Shown here one piece after another: positions 35,901 through 43,901 of a DNA stretch of 64,000 nt. Position 1 is the stretch's first letter; each line of letters starts with the position of its first letter. Both the position numbers and the translations under genes were made by a program. This DNA comes from Bacillus sp. SD088 (GTDB lineage: Bacteria > Bacillota > Bacilli > Bacillales > Bacillaceae_C): contig NZ_JADIJK010000011.1 of the NCBI RefSeq assembly GCF_017355205.1, positions 62,001 to 126,000 on the forward strand, given 5' to 3'. The notes under the pieces were generated by a model. It was not told the origin of the DNA. It made no database searches and worked only from the letters and a program-made list of their open reading frames with translations.

Positions 35901-36437
35901 TTAATTTTTAACCAGAATCTCATAACCATTTTCGGTTTCTTCAATGAAGGACCCACTTGGAGAAGCTAAAAGTGTTTTTAAAAATTTAAAATCTGGTGTA
36001 CAGAGACCAATATGATAAGATAACAAAATAGCAATATAATGGCGGTAACTTGGAAATAAAAATAATGCCGCTATTAATATAGAATTTATGATAATAAACG
36101 GAAAAATCAATGCTAGTGAATATTGGGCTTTAGAAACTGGTGTGAAAATATTTAATTGCATAATAGGTAATATATGAAAATACCATTCAATTTTTAGTTT
36201 TATTTTTCCGTAAGCACATCTTAATGGCAATAAGTGACAAAATTTATGCAAGGGATATAGTAAAATAAGGATAATAAAAAAAGTGAGTGCATGATTATCC
36301 TTCAATTGCCCTGACGCCATTGTTTGTATCAAGACATAAATAAATAGAAAAACAAGTAAAGAAATAAAACTAGATGTGGTGAAAATCCGTAAAAAATGAT
36401 ATTTTCTATTTACATTAAATGATTTCCAACAATGCAT
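35901..36437 (-). CDS. DUF3267 family membrane protein (YhaJ-like)
   Basis: A 178-residue protein with four likely membrane segments (residues 21-42, 55-75, 108-130, 135-155). The end, HIGLCTPDFKFLKTLLASPSGSFIEETENGYEIL, is the conserved DUF3267 C-terminal pattern. In this family of putative zincin-like membrane peptidases an HExxH-like motif is expected after the second segment; here it reads LHKFCHLLP, so the Glu is absent. Start ATG 36437 has GGAGGAG upstream. It sits in the yhaJ position between prsA and yhaI. Function unknown. Confidence 0.78.
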   Translation of the reverse strand: MHCWKSFNVNRKYHFLRIFTTSSFISLLVFLFIYVLIQTMASGQLKDNHALTFFIILILLYPLHKFCHLLPLRCAYGKIKLKIEWYFHILPIMQLNIFTPVSKAQYSLALIFPFIIINSILIAALFLFPSYRHYIAILLSYHIGLCTPDFKFLKTLLASPSGSFIEETENGYEILVKN

Positions 36438-36472
36438 TATGTGCTCCTCCAAAATGAAAAAGTAAAGTGAGA

Positions 36473-36570
36473 TTTATCGGGATGTTAGCGTCCGTTATCT
36501 CCCACTGAGACTTCCTTGGAATTTCATTATTTTGAAGTGGGGGCTTATGGACGGTTGCACCGAGATAACT
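36473..36570. repeat. Short family A relative (A'), copy 2
   Basis: TTTATCGGGATGTTAGCGTCCGT, CTCCCACT, AAGTGGGGGC, ATGGACG, CACCGAGATAA: the same double stem as the copy at 33849, diverged. It starts 36 bases upstream of the DUF3267 start codon, i.e. in its leader or promoter region. Confidence 0.72.
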
Positions 36571-36684
36571 CTACATACTTTACGACGAAATACAGGTAAA
36601 ATCAATAGGCTTTTAGAATAAATCGAATGGAAATATCATTTCACCGGTCATCCGGTAAGACTAAGATGAATACGAGGGAACAGA

Positions 36685-37020
36685 ATGGATCATTTATTAA
36701 CAAGAATTGAAAAATTAGAATATCATCAAACATTATTAATGAAGATGATACGGTCAGAGGGGTTTGAGTTTGATCGATTGATCATCACCCATAATTTGGG
36801 ACAAGCTGAGGTTGAGGAATTCTTAATTATGTGTGAGGAATTGAATAAAGAAATGCTTGAACAAAAAGCAGAGAAATTTATCTTCTATGCTCCACTTTTT
36901 GTTCAATTTAAACGTAGACTTATACCCAAGTTAGATCATCGTGAGGTGATTGAGGCCTGTTTAAAACAGCGAATTTTCCCAGAGTTAATGGATAAACTTA
37001 AAAGAAATATCGAGGACTAA
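36685..37020 (+). CDS. yhaI: DUF1878 family protein YhaI
   Basis: A 111-residue helical protein starting [21 protein letters not shown]. The order of text, including [23 protein letters not shown] and [21 protein letters not shown], fits the YhaI/DUF1878 family. It converges on hpr, and the two stop codons overlap by 3 bases. Its role is not known; in B. subtilis it is also beside hpr. Weak ribosome binding site (GAGGGAACAG). Confidence 0.85.
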   Translation: MDHLLTRIEKLEYHQTLLMKMIRSEGFEFDRLIITHNLGQAEVEEFLIMCEELNKEMLEQKAEKFIFYAPLFVQFKRRLIPKLDHREVIEACLKQRIFPELMDKLKRNIED

Positions 37021-37583
37021 ATAACGTTCTCTACGTCTAGATCTCTTCGCTCTTCTTTTTCTAAGAATTCCTTTTCCAATCGGGAGAAAGATGTCTCGAA
37101 TATTTCCATGAAATCCTCTCCGTAAATATTGCGAACAATGGCCAGAAGTTCAATCACTTCAGGAAATTTACCATACAACTCACGCAAAGGCAGGGCACCT
37201 TGATATACAGAATTATTGGCAGGTTCATAGGCATCCATTAATTCTAATAGTAAGTTCGTCCCTTTATCTGTGAGCTTTATGTATGTATTACGCTTGTCGT
37301 TTTCTCGCTTGGAAAGAGTTAATAATTCTCTTTCTTCCAACTTTTTGGAAAAATTAAAAGCTGTAGAAACATGCATCACACCAAATTTAGAAATGTCTGA
37401 GATCGTCGCTCCATTTAAATAGTGCGCGATCCAAAGAACATGATGTTCATTTATATTTAAATCGAATGGTTTGATCCATCTTTGCCAGTCTTTTTCAATG
37501 GCTTTCCATAAAGCTTTCGATAATTGGGCCATTCTTTGGGTAAAAAGCATAGATTCTGTAAATGAATATTCTTTTTCTTCCAT
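37017..37583 (-). CDS. hpr: Transition-state regulator Hpr (ScoC), MarR family
   Basis: A 188-residue MarR-type regulator. The winged helix-turn-helix is at residues 45-115: [39 protein letters not shown], and the wing [15 protein letters not shown]. Its length, above the MarR norm because of a C-terminal helical extension ([20 protein letters not shown]), matches Hpr. In B. subtilis Hpr represses protease and sporulation genes at the onset of stationary phase. Convergent with yhaI. A repeat of family D lies upstream. Confidence 0.93.
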   Translation of the reverse strand: MEEKEYSFTESMLFTQRMAQLSKALWKAIEKDWQRWIKPFDLNINEHHVLWIAHYLNGATISDISKFGVMHVSTAFNFSKKLEERELLTLSKRENDKRNTYIKLTDKGTNLLLELMDAYEPANNSVYQGALPLRELYGKFPEVIELLAIVRNIYGEDFMEIFETSFSRLEKEFLEKEERRDLDVENVI

Positions 37584-37683
37584 TTATTTTCCCCGCCTTT
37601 TATACTTTAATAACATTATGCCAATAAAGTAAAGATTAATAAAGATATAAATTCACAAAATCTTTAAAAAGGCAAAAAAAATG

Positions 37684-37906
37684 AAGAGTCTGGGACAAAA
37701 TTGTATTTACCAAAGGAAAAACCAACTACTAAAGTTCGTTTTTTTCGTTTCGGAACTATACTTTGCTTTCTACGGGCGAGTGGCAGCTCAGCTTTGCCTT
37801 ATGAGGTCTCGCTGAACTCTCACTTCCCGCAGGAGTCTGCCTATATTTTCTTTGCTAAGATAATTCTGCGTTCGTCTTTGGCGTTTAGTTATGTCCCAAT
37901 CTCTTC
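37684..37906. repeat. Family D interspersed repeat, inverted copy
   Basis: From GAGTCTGGGACAAAAT to AGTTATGTCCCAATCTC, which are imperfect terminal inverted repeats. The interior is the reverse complement of the copies at 26858 and 59782 (gagtggcagctcag, ctctcacttcccgcagg, cgttcgtctttggcg). It fills the gap between the yhaH and hpr genes. Confidence 0.82.
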
Positions 37907-37912
37907 ATCATT

Positions 37913-38287
37913 TTAAGAATTAGAAGAAAGCTGATTTTCTTTTAACTTTTCTTCAAGTTGAGAGATGGTTTTTTGAATCTCTTGCATTTCTTCTTGTAGC
38001 ACTTTTTTATTCGGTTCCACGCTTCGTTGCCATTCTTCTACGGCTACCTTCACATCAGCAGCAAGCTCTTTGATGACTTCTTTCCCTTCTTTTGATACCT
38101 TTGTAACGGAATCTTTAATATCCATGACATCTTCTTTTAATTCTGTTGCCATTTTGACCCAATCATTTTTCGATTCTTTCACTTGATTACGCAGCTCTTT
38201 CCCTGAGCTTGGAGCAGTGAGTAGTGCAGTCGCGGCTCCAACAACTCCACCAACAAGAATACCGGTTACTAATGCTTTTCCGTTCAT
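37913..38287 (-). CDS. yhaH: YtxH-domain protein YhaH
   Basis: A 124-residue protein starting MNGKALVTGILVGGVVGAAT, one glycine-rich membrane segment followed by LLTAPSSGKELRN, the YtxH-domain signature. The remaining 90 residues are amphipathic helix with heptad-like repeats (WVKMATELKEDVMDIKDSVTK). It is probably anchored in the membrane with a cytosolic coiled coil; relatives are general-stress proteins. GAGGTGAT precedes ATG 38287. Confidence 0.88.
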   Translation of the reverse strand: MNGKALVTGILVGGVVGAATALLTAPSSGKELRNQVKESKNDWVKMATELKEDVMDIKDSVTKVSKEGKEVIKELAADVKVAVEEWQRSVEPNKKVLQEEMQEIQKTISQLEEKLKENQLSSNS

Positions 38288-38429
38288 CCGTATCACCTCA
38301 AAATTAATCTTATTTAACAACTTCTCCCATTATTAAAAAAATCCTTCATTTTTCTTTACCCCATCTACTCATGGTTATTCATATAATAGCATAAGATTAA
38401 AAAAAGGTTGATGGATTACTTAAAGATGA

Positions 38430-38564
38430 TGTTCAAAAAGACCGTTAAAAATGATATTGTGAATGAGAGGATCTTCGACTAAGTTCCGACACGTCCTGTC
38501 TCGAACGGTGAATTCACCACAACCCGCGCAAGTTCGTTGGCTTATCTATCCTCTTTTTTGAACA
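38430..38564. repeat. Family B interspersed repeat, copy 6
   Basis: From TGTTCAAAAAGACCGTTAAAAA to TATCCTCTTTTTTGAACA, about 135 bases. Retains CCGACACGTCCTGTCTCG, a hairpin module with one arm partly changed, and the word agttcgttggctt shared with copy 4. Confidence 0.82.
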
Positions 38565-38609
38565 TGTACTTAAAAGAAAAGTGATAGTTGAAGGAAGAGG
38601 TGAGCAGAA

Positions 38610-38804
38610 ATGACAATTGTAAAGTTAATGATTATCACTATTGGGATCATTCTGCTTTTGGTGATGGGATATCAAATTATTCTGTATTTGCGGTCAGGCA
38701 TTTATCCACCGAAAAGGGTTGTAAAAGAAAGAATCTTTCTTAGTGGAGGAATAGGTCTCTTTTTTTTCATTATTGGCATTTTTATTATTATATTTGGAAA
38801 ATAA
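38610..38804 (+). CDS. Small two-helix membrane protein, hypothetical
   Basis: A 64-residue protein with two membrane segments (residues 5-26 and 43-62) joined by a short basic loop RSGIYPPKRVVKERI. GGAAGAGGTGAG precedes the ATG and supports translation. I do not recognise a family. It converges on trpP and lies just after repeat B6. Confidence 0.68.
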   Translation: MTIVKLMIITIGIILLLVMGYQIILYLRSGIYPPKRVVKERIFLSGGIGLFFFIIGIFIIIFGK

Positions 38805-38805
38805 A

Positions 38806-38839
38806 AAGCCTGGTATAACGGGTTAGGTTATACCAGGCT
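38806..38839 (-). terminator. Terminator of trpP
   Basis: AGCCTGGTATAA and TTATACCAGGCT form a 12-bp stem with a 9-base loop; on the minus strand it is followed by TTTTTATTTTCC, 13 bases after the trpP stop codon. Confidence 0.9.
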
Positions 38840-38851
38840 GGACACATTTCA

Positions 38852-39373
38852 TTACATGGAAGCAGTGGAAGCAAAATTTGTTCTCTTTAAGATTGTTATG
38901 ACCAACGGGTACAGAATAAACAATATGATGGCATTAAGTACCATTGCGGGTAGTACAGCAGAGGCGAATAAGGCCAGGAAAGGTCCAGGTAGTTCAAATA
39001 ACAAATAGGCTGAACCAAGGAATATTGTTCCTGAAACGATTGTGCAAACAACAGAAAGAATAGTTAGTGAAAGTTGCTTCGATAGCTTTTTGCTTAGTAA
39101 TAGAAATAGTCCATAAAAGACAAAGGCAGTAATGGGTTTATCAATGATATTGGGAATTTGCCCCATCGGAAAACTTGTTGTTAAGGCAGTTAAAAGCCCT
39201 GTTGCAATTCCTAATAATAAAACATTTTTCTTATTAGGGAAGAGGGCGATTCCTAAGAACATCATGGCCAGCATCATATCAGGTTTGATTGCCCACGTTC
39301 CAGGCATAACTAAATGGAGCACCGTCCCAATTCCTAACAGCATCGATAAAATAACAAGTATTTTTGTCTTCAT
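38852..39373 (-). CDS. trpP: Tryptophan transporter TrpP
   Basis: A 173-residue integral membrane protein with five or six hydrophobic segments and the text KPDMMLAMMFLGIALFPNKKNVLLLGIATGLLTALTTSFPMGQIPNIIDKPITAF, characteristic of TrpP/YhaG. It imports tryptophan. Its gene starts with a leader that carries regularly spaced NAG triplets over the ribosome binding site (separate feature), as for the TRAP-controlled B. subtilis gene. Position between yhaH and hit is conserved. Confidence 0.9.
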   Translation of the reverse strand: MKTKILVILSMLLGIGTVLHLVMPGTWAIKPDMMLAMMFLGIALFPNKKNVLLLGIATGLLTALTTSFPMGQIPNIIDKPITAFVFYGLFLLLSKKLSKQLSLTILSVVCTIVSGTIFLGSAYLLFELPGPFLALFASAVLPAMVLNAIILFILYPLVITILKRTNFASTASM

Positions 39374-39402
39374 CTTCTCTCTCCTCTTCTCATCTAGAGC
39401 TC
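39368..39402 (-). promoter_or_regulatory. Probable TRAP (MtrB) binding site overlapping the trpP ribosome binding site
   Basis: Read on the minus strand: GAG (39402-39400), 3 bases, TAG, 2 bases, GAG (39391-39389), 2 bases, GAG (39386-39384), 2 bases, GAG (39381-39379), 2 bases, AAG, then ATG and AAG (39370-39368). Seven NAG triplets at 2-3 base spacing include the Shine-Dalgarno and cross the start codon. Tryptophan-bound TRAP would block translation of the transporter. The spacing is seen directly; TRAP itself is not encoded in the window. Confidence 0.78.
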
Positions 39403-39506
39403 ATTTCTTTCCTGACGTGCACTATTGCCGACAGCGAAAGGTTAAGAATATTTTATCATAGGAACAGATGCAAAGAAAGGTAAAAAACTCCTGTAAGGGC
39501 AGGAGT

Positions 39507-39932
39507 TTATAGTCGAATAGCTTGATTTATAGTGGCAGCGATCTGTTGAAGATCTTCATTTGAATATTCAGCTTGATGACTGATAAATTTCTTTTTAATG
39601 CCATCATTCTTATCATAACGAGGGACAAGGTGGAGATGATAATGAAAAACTTCTTGTCCAGCAAATGAGCCATTATTATTGATTAAATTTAATCCTTTGA
39701 GGTCAAATTGAGATCGTAGAGCTCGAGAGATCGCAGGAACAACAGAAAACAATTTTTCAGCTGTTTCTGTATCCAAATCAAAAACATCTTCTTTATGTAT
39801 TTTTGGGATCACCAGCGTATGTCCTTTTGTCACCTGACTTATATCAAGGAAAGCCAGGACATCATCATTTTCAAATACCTTTGCTGAAGGTATCTCACCA
39901 TTAATAATTTTGCAAAATATACAATCACTCAT
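39507..39932 (-). CDS. hit: HIT-family nucleotide-binding protein
   Basis: A 141-residue HIT protein. The metal/Cys motif CIFCKIINGEIPSAKVFEND opens the protein, and the active-site histidine triad is FHYHLHLVPRY. HTLVIPKIHKEDVFD is the typical middle strand. HIT enzymes hydrolyse nucleotide phosphoramidates or similar. AAGGTGAT precedes ATG 39932. It is divergent from ecsA with an 800-base gap between, which holds an RNA candidate and a family A repeat. Confidence 0.93.
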   Translation of the reverse strand: MSDCIFCKIINGEIPSAKVFENDDVLAFLDISQVTKGHTLVIPKIHKEDVFDLDTETAEKLFSVVPAISRALRSQFDLKGLNLINNNGSFAGQEVFHYHLHLVPRYDKNDGIKKKFISHQAEYSNEDLQQIAATINQAIRL

Positions 39933-40040
39933 TGATATCACCTTCCATTTTTCATCAGTTTAACACAGAATAGGGAACAAAGGCTAAAATCGCGACGTCC
40001 TGTCGGCAGGTTCAAAGCACGATATCCTGTTGGCCTAAAT

Positions 40041-40308
40041 AAAAAAACGTGCAAGGTTTCATAAGAAACCTTGCACTGTGAAGGGATTTGCGGGTTTTTA
40101 AGGAAAGATTCTCTTTGTAAGTTATCTCCTTTTACGGAAACAACTTAATAAAAAGATTTTCCCGACTTTCCATTACCATGCCCAACGGAACCATCTCCCT
40201 TGTCGATTGTCAAGTTTGATTTATCCAATATTCATGATCAATGTTGATCGCTACTTACTTTCCAATGATGTTGATGTCTTTCGACTGTTCAACTTCTTTC
40301 CCGCTCCT
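40041..40308 (-). ncRNA. Candidate structured small RNA between hit and ecsA
   Basis: On the minus strand a promoter-like TGAACA-17-TATAAT (40343-40315) is followed by about 265 bases ending in an intrinsic terminator: GTGCAAGGTTTC-TTAT-GAAACCTTGCAC and GTTTTTTT. Between them are hairpins: GTTGA..GTC-GAAA-GAC..TCAAC with a GNRA-type loop, GATCAA/TTGATC, and a 12-bp stem TAAGTTGTTTCC/GGAGATAACTTA (40147-40118) complete only if the minus-strand G-U pairs are allowed. No long frame is open; a 21-codon frame begins with ATG at the -10 box. Not matched to any RNA family I know. Confidence 0.55.
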
Positions 40309-40314
40309 TCATCC

Positions 40315-40343
40315 ATTATAATAGCCAGATCTTCAATTGTTCA
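40315..40343 (-). promoter_or_regulatory. Putative promoter of the hit-ecsA RNA candidate
   Basis: TGAACA (40343-40338), 17-base spacer, perfect TATAAT (40320-40315) on the minus strand. Confidence 0.55.
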
Positions 40344-40436
40344 TACTGGTAAAATGAGCCAATCTTAAAAAAGGTTTTTTTAAGGTAGAAGAATCAGCAA
40401 TAGATGAAATAATTTGGTAAACTAATGTACATAGAG

Positions 40437-40713
40437 AATAAAGTGAAACTTCAATCAGTGAAATATTTTCATCCCCCACTGATTTCAGAGGATCAAAGGC
40501 GAAAAACGCGACACCCTGTCGGCAGGTTCAAAACACGACATCCTGTCGTTTCACCTGCACTAGTACGGCCTGTACGTCGCTATGCCTTTGTGACCAACAT
40601 CTTGTTGGCCTGAACCAATCGGGCTTTTACGGGCAGTTATCCCCACCTATGCTACTCCGTATTCTCTAAAGACTTGAGGTGGGAGGATTACTGCCCGTTA
40701 AATGCGGGATAAA
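40437..40713. repeat. Family A interspersed hairpin repeat, copy 4 (inverted)
   Basis: From AAAGTGAAACTTCAATCAG to GCGGGATAAA, about 277 bases, reverse orientation to copies 1-3. Modules: CGACATCCTGTCG (40536-40548), GTACGGCCTGTAC (40563-40575), CCAACATCTTGTTGG (40594-40608), and outer stem ACGGGCAGT/ACTGCCCGT as in copy 3. It ends 18 bases before the ecsA start codon. Confidence 0.87.
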
Positions 40714-40730
40714 AGAGAGGACGAAGGGAC

Positions 40731-41480
40731 ATGCCTTTACTGGATATAAAGAATGTAACAGGTGGATATACAAAAAAACCGGTTATTGAAGATATTTCTT
40801 TTCAAGTGAACGCGGGCCAAATTGTAGGGTTAATTGGTCTAAACGGAGCTGGGAAAAGTACAACAATCAAACATATTATTGGGCTAATGGAAGAACGCGC
40901 AGGAGAAATCACTATTAATGGCATATCATTGAAAGAAAAACCAGAAGAATATAGGAAGCAATTTTCTTTTGTACCAGAAACACCTATTCTTTATGAAGAG
41001 TTAACATTGGAAGAACATTTAAAATTAACTGCAATGGCTTATGATCTTCCTGAAGAACTATTTAAAAAGCGAATGACTCCGTTATTAAAGGAATTTCGTC
41101 TTGATCAGAAGCTAAAGTGGTTTCCAGCTCATTTTTCTAAAGGAATGAAGCAAAAGGTCATGATTATGTGTGCGTTTTTAAATGAGCCCTCTTTATACAT
41201 TATTGATGAACCGTTTGTGGGACTTGATCCACTGGGGATTCAATCACTTTTGGACCTTATGAATAACATGAAAAGCAATGGAGCAGGAATTTTGATGTCC
41301 ACCCATATTTTAGCGACAGCGGAGCGATATTGTGATCGTTTTATTATTTTGCATAACGGGAAGATTAGAGCCAATGGAACACTGGAGGATTTGCGTGAAG
41401 AGTTTTCCATGAAGAATGCGTCTCTAGACGATATTTATTTGCAATTGACAAAGGAAGAGATCGATGAAAACAATAAATGA
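40731..41480 (+). CDS. ecsA: ABC transporter ATP-binding protein EcsA
   Basis: A 249-residue ATPase. Walker A is GLNGAGKST, Q loop VPETPILYEELTLEEHL, signature FSKGMKQKVMIMCAF, Walker B LYIIDEPFVGLDPLG and switch MSTHI. With EcsB it forms the Ecs exporter, which affects protein secretion, protease and competence in B. subtilis. The last bases of ecsA overlap the ecsB start by 17 bases. GACGAAGG is a weak ribosome binding site right after repeat A4. ecsC is not found downstream. Confidence 0.93.
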   Translation: MPLLDIKNVTGGYTKKPVIEDISFQVNAGQIVGLIGLNGAGKSTTIKHIIGLMEERAGEITINGISLKEKPEEYRKQFSFVPETPILYEELTLEEHLKLTAMAYDLPEELFKKRMTPLLKEFRLDQKLKWFPAHFSKGMKQKVMIMCAFLNEPSLYIIDEPFVGLDPLGIQSLLDLMNNMKSNGAGILMSTHILATAERYCDRFIILHNGKIRANGTLEDLREEFSMKNASLDDIYLQLTKEEIDENNK

Positions 41481-42687
41481 ATTGTGGAAGGAAAGAGTAC
41501 AAGCCTATATAAAAGAACTACAGAAATACATGAAATACATGTTCAATGACCATTTATTATTTGTAATCATTTTTGGTGGGGGAGCTGCATTATATTATTA
41601 TTCTCAATGGGTCAAGACCCTGCAGCCTTCATTTCCTATAGCGGTTATTATGGCAATCCTGTTGGCCTTAGTTTTATCCGCAAGTCCGATTACAACACTT
41701 TTAAAAGAAGCAGACATTGTGTTTTTGCTTCCGCTCGAGACAAAGCTTAAGCCATATTTTAAAAAGGCAATTACTTTAAGTTTTGTTACCCAAATTTATC
41801 TGATTGTTTTTGTGGTTGCCGCATGTATGCCGATGTTTGTTCAAGTAACAGGCAAAAGCTTTAAGTGGTTCTTGTATTTACTTTTCTTAACAATCTTATT
41901 AAAGTATTGGAATTTATTAATTCATTGGTGGATGCTCAAAATAGCTTCCTCATATTCGCTTATTTTCGATTGGCTTATTCGGTTTGCAGGAAGCGGACTC
42001 TTGCTTTATTTTATTCTAAATGATGCTTCATTTTGGTTTATTGGTGCTATCTTATTTATTATCGCTGCTTTTTCGATCTATGTTAGGGAAGCTGCGAAAA
42101 ATAAAGGGATTAATTGGGAGCGATTAGTTGATAAGGAGCAAGCGAGAATGCAAGCTTTTTATCATGTGGCGAATATGTTTACAGATGTGCCGCATTTAAA
42201 AGGACGTGTTAAAAGAAGACGTTGGCTTGATGCTTTGTTTACTTCGATTCCTTATGGAAGTGACGAGACATACCGTTTTTTATATGCCCGCGCGCTCGTA
42301 AGAACGAATGAGTATTCAGGATTAATTATCAGGTTGTCTGTCATTTCAGCGTTGATTATTCTTTGGAGTGATCAATTATATTTATCACTTGCGATTTCTT
42401 TATTGTTTATTTATTTAACAGGCTTTCAGCTATTTCCCATCTTAAGACGGTATGAAGTGAAAATCTGGACAAATCTTTATCCGATCAAGAAAAGCCAAAA
42501 AAATAATGCCTTTTTACAATTATTATTGAAAATATTACTCTTACAGGCGGTTATATTTGGTGTCTGTGCATGGATAGGCGGGGATATCTTACACGGTGCC
42601 ATTGTAGCGGGAATTTCAATTATCTTTGCTGTCCTGTTTGCACGAGTATATGCGCCTGCAAGAATAAAGAAAATTTTTTCTATATAA
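41464..42687 (+). CDS. ecsB: ABC transporter permease EcsB
   Basis: A 407-residue membrane protein with about eight to ten hydrophobic segments. The N-terminal KERVQAYIKELQKYMKYMFNDH and the central charged segment GRVKRRRWLDALFTSIPYGS-DETYRFLYARALVRTNEYSG match EcsB as I recall it. Membrane partner of EcsA, with which it overlaps. A second in-frame start would shorten it by few residues. Followed by a stem-loop and the unrelated bdhA gene. Confidence 0.9.
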   Translation: MKTINELWKERVQAYIKELQKYMKYMFNDHLLFVIIFGGGAALYYYSQWVKTLQPSFPIAVIMAILLALVLSASPITTLLKEADIVFLLPLETKLKPYFKKAITLSFVTQIYLIVFVVAACMPMFVQVTGKSFKWFLYLLFLTILLKYWNLLIHWWMLKIASSYSLIFDWLIRFAGSGLLLYFILNDASFWFIGAILFIIAAFSIYVREAAKNKGINWERLVDKEQARMQAFYHVANMFTDVPHLKGRVKRRRWLDALFTSIPYGSDETYRFLYARALVRTNEYSGLIIRLSVISALIILWSDQLYLSLAISLLFIYLTGFQLFPILRRYEVKIWTNLYPIKKSQKNNAFLQLLLKILLLQAVIFGVCAWIGGDILHGAIVAGISIIFAVLFARVYAPARIKKIFSI

Positions 42688-42697
42688 ATTTGTATAG

Positions 42698-42735
42698 AAT
42701 GTCGTTCAAATAGCTAAAAAGGACGACATTTTTAA
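42698..42735 (+). terminator. Possible terminator of ecsAB
   Basis: AATGTCGT and ACGACATT stem, 17-base loop, followed by TTTAAAT; the large loop makes it moderate evidence. Confidence 0.6.
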
Positions 42736-42796
42736 ATGTTTGTGATATAGTGAGCATATGATCGATCATAATAATATCTTTCTAGGGGGAGTCAAG

Positions 42797-43852
42797 ATGA
42801 AAGCAGCTAGATGGCACGAAGCAAAAGATATCCGTGTAGAATCGGTAGAGGAACCTGTCATCACAGCGGGAAAAGTAAAAATTGAAGTAAAATGGGCTGG
42901 GATCTGTGGAAGTGATCTACATGAATATGCAGCCGGCCCTATTTTTGTTCCAGTGGAAGAGCCGCATTATGTAAGCAAGGAAGTAGCCCCGATTGTGATG
43001 GGACATGAGTTTTCTGGTATTGTAACAGAGATAGCTTCAGATGTAACAAAGGTAAAAGTAGGCGATCCAGTTGTTGTTGAACCAATTCTTGCTTGTGGTG
43101 AATGCCTTGCCTGTAAAAAAGGGAAATATAATGTATGTGAGCATTTAGGTTTTCATGGTCTCTCTGGTGGTGGAGGCGGATTCGCTGAATGTACGATGGT
43201 AGATGAACATATGGTCCATAAGATGCCAGAAGGACTTACTTTTGAACAAGGAGCATTGGTAGAGCCGGCTGCTGTAGCTCTTCATGCTGTTCGTCAAAGC
43301 AAACTCAAAGCTGGAGATAAAGCAGCTGTATTTGGTGCGGGACCTATTGGTTTACTGATCATTGAAGCATTACGCGCTGCAGGGGCCTCTGAAATTTATG
43401 CAATTGAAATCTCGCCAGAACGAGCAGTAAAAGCGAAGGAATTAGGTGCTAAAGCCGTTATTAACCCTATAGAAGAGGATGCTGTTCAACGCCTGCTTGA
43501 ATATACGAACGGTGGGGTAGATGTGGCCTATGAGGTTACCGGAGTCCCAGCTGTTTTACAGCAATGCATTGATTCCACAACATTCGAAGGTGAAACGGTT
43601 ATTGTATCTATTTGGGAAACAGATGCTTCGATTCTTCCAAATAATATTGTATTGACAGAGAGATCTATGAAAGGAATCATTGCCTATAGAGATATTTTCC
43701 CAGCTGTAATGGAATTAATGAATCAAGGTTATTTTCAAGCTGATCAGCTTGTCACGAAGAAGATAGACCTTGATGATATAGTGTCTGAAGGTTTTGAGGC
43801 ATTAATGAAAGAAAAGAATCAAATTAAAATTTTAGTGAAACCTTCTATCTGA
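42797..43852 (+). CDS. bdhA: Zinc-dependent 2,3-butanediol dehydrogenase
   Basis: A 351-residue medium-chain dehydrogenase. Catalytic zinc ligands are in WAGICGSDLHEY (Cys) and MGHEFSGIV (His-Glu). A structural zinc site reads CGECLACKKGKYNVCEHLGFHG. The NAD-binding GAGPIGLL motif is at about residue 180, with DVAYEVTGVP later. The text follows BdhA (R,R-butanediol dehydrogenase/acetoin reductase). ATG 42797 has GGGGGAG upstream; the longer frame is less likely. It ends in a bidirectional terminator shared with yhaA. Confidence 0.9.
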   Translation: MKAARWHEAKDIRVESVEEPVITAGKVKIEVKWAGICGSDLHEYAAGPIFVPVEEPHYVSKEVAPIVMGHEFSGIVTEIASDVTKVKVGDPVVVEPILACGECLACKKGKYNVCEHLGFHGLSGGGGGFAECTMVDEHMVHKMPEGLTFEQGALVEPAAVALHAVRQSKLKAGDKAAVFGAGPIGLLIIEALRAAGASEIYAIEISPERAVKAKELGAKAVINPIEEDAVQRLLEYTNGGVDVAYEVTGVPAVLQQCIDSTTFEGETVIVSIWETDASILPNNIVLTERSMKGIIAYRDIFPAVMELMNQGYFQADQLVTKKIDLDDIVSEGFEALMKEKNQIKILVKPSI

Positions 43853-43855
43853 AGG

Positions 43856-43893
43856 AGAAAAGAGGAGTTCTGACCATAGAATTCCTCTTTTCT
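43856..43893. terminator. Bidirectional terminator between bdhA and yhaA
   Basis: AGAAAAGAGGA and TCCTCTTTTCT, extended by TTCT/AGAA, form a long stem with a short loop between convergent genes. Confidence 0.9.
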
Positions 43894-43901
43894 GTTTAGT
43901 G

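Noticed and set aside
40425-40613. 62-codon frame inside repeat A4
   Set aside because: Reading of the inverted family A repeat.
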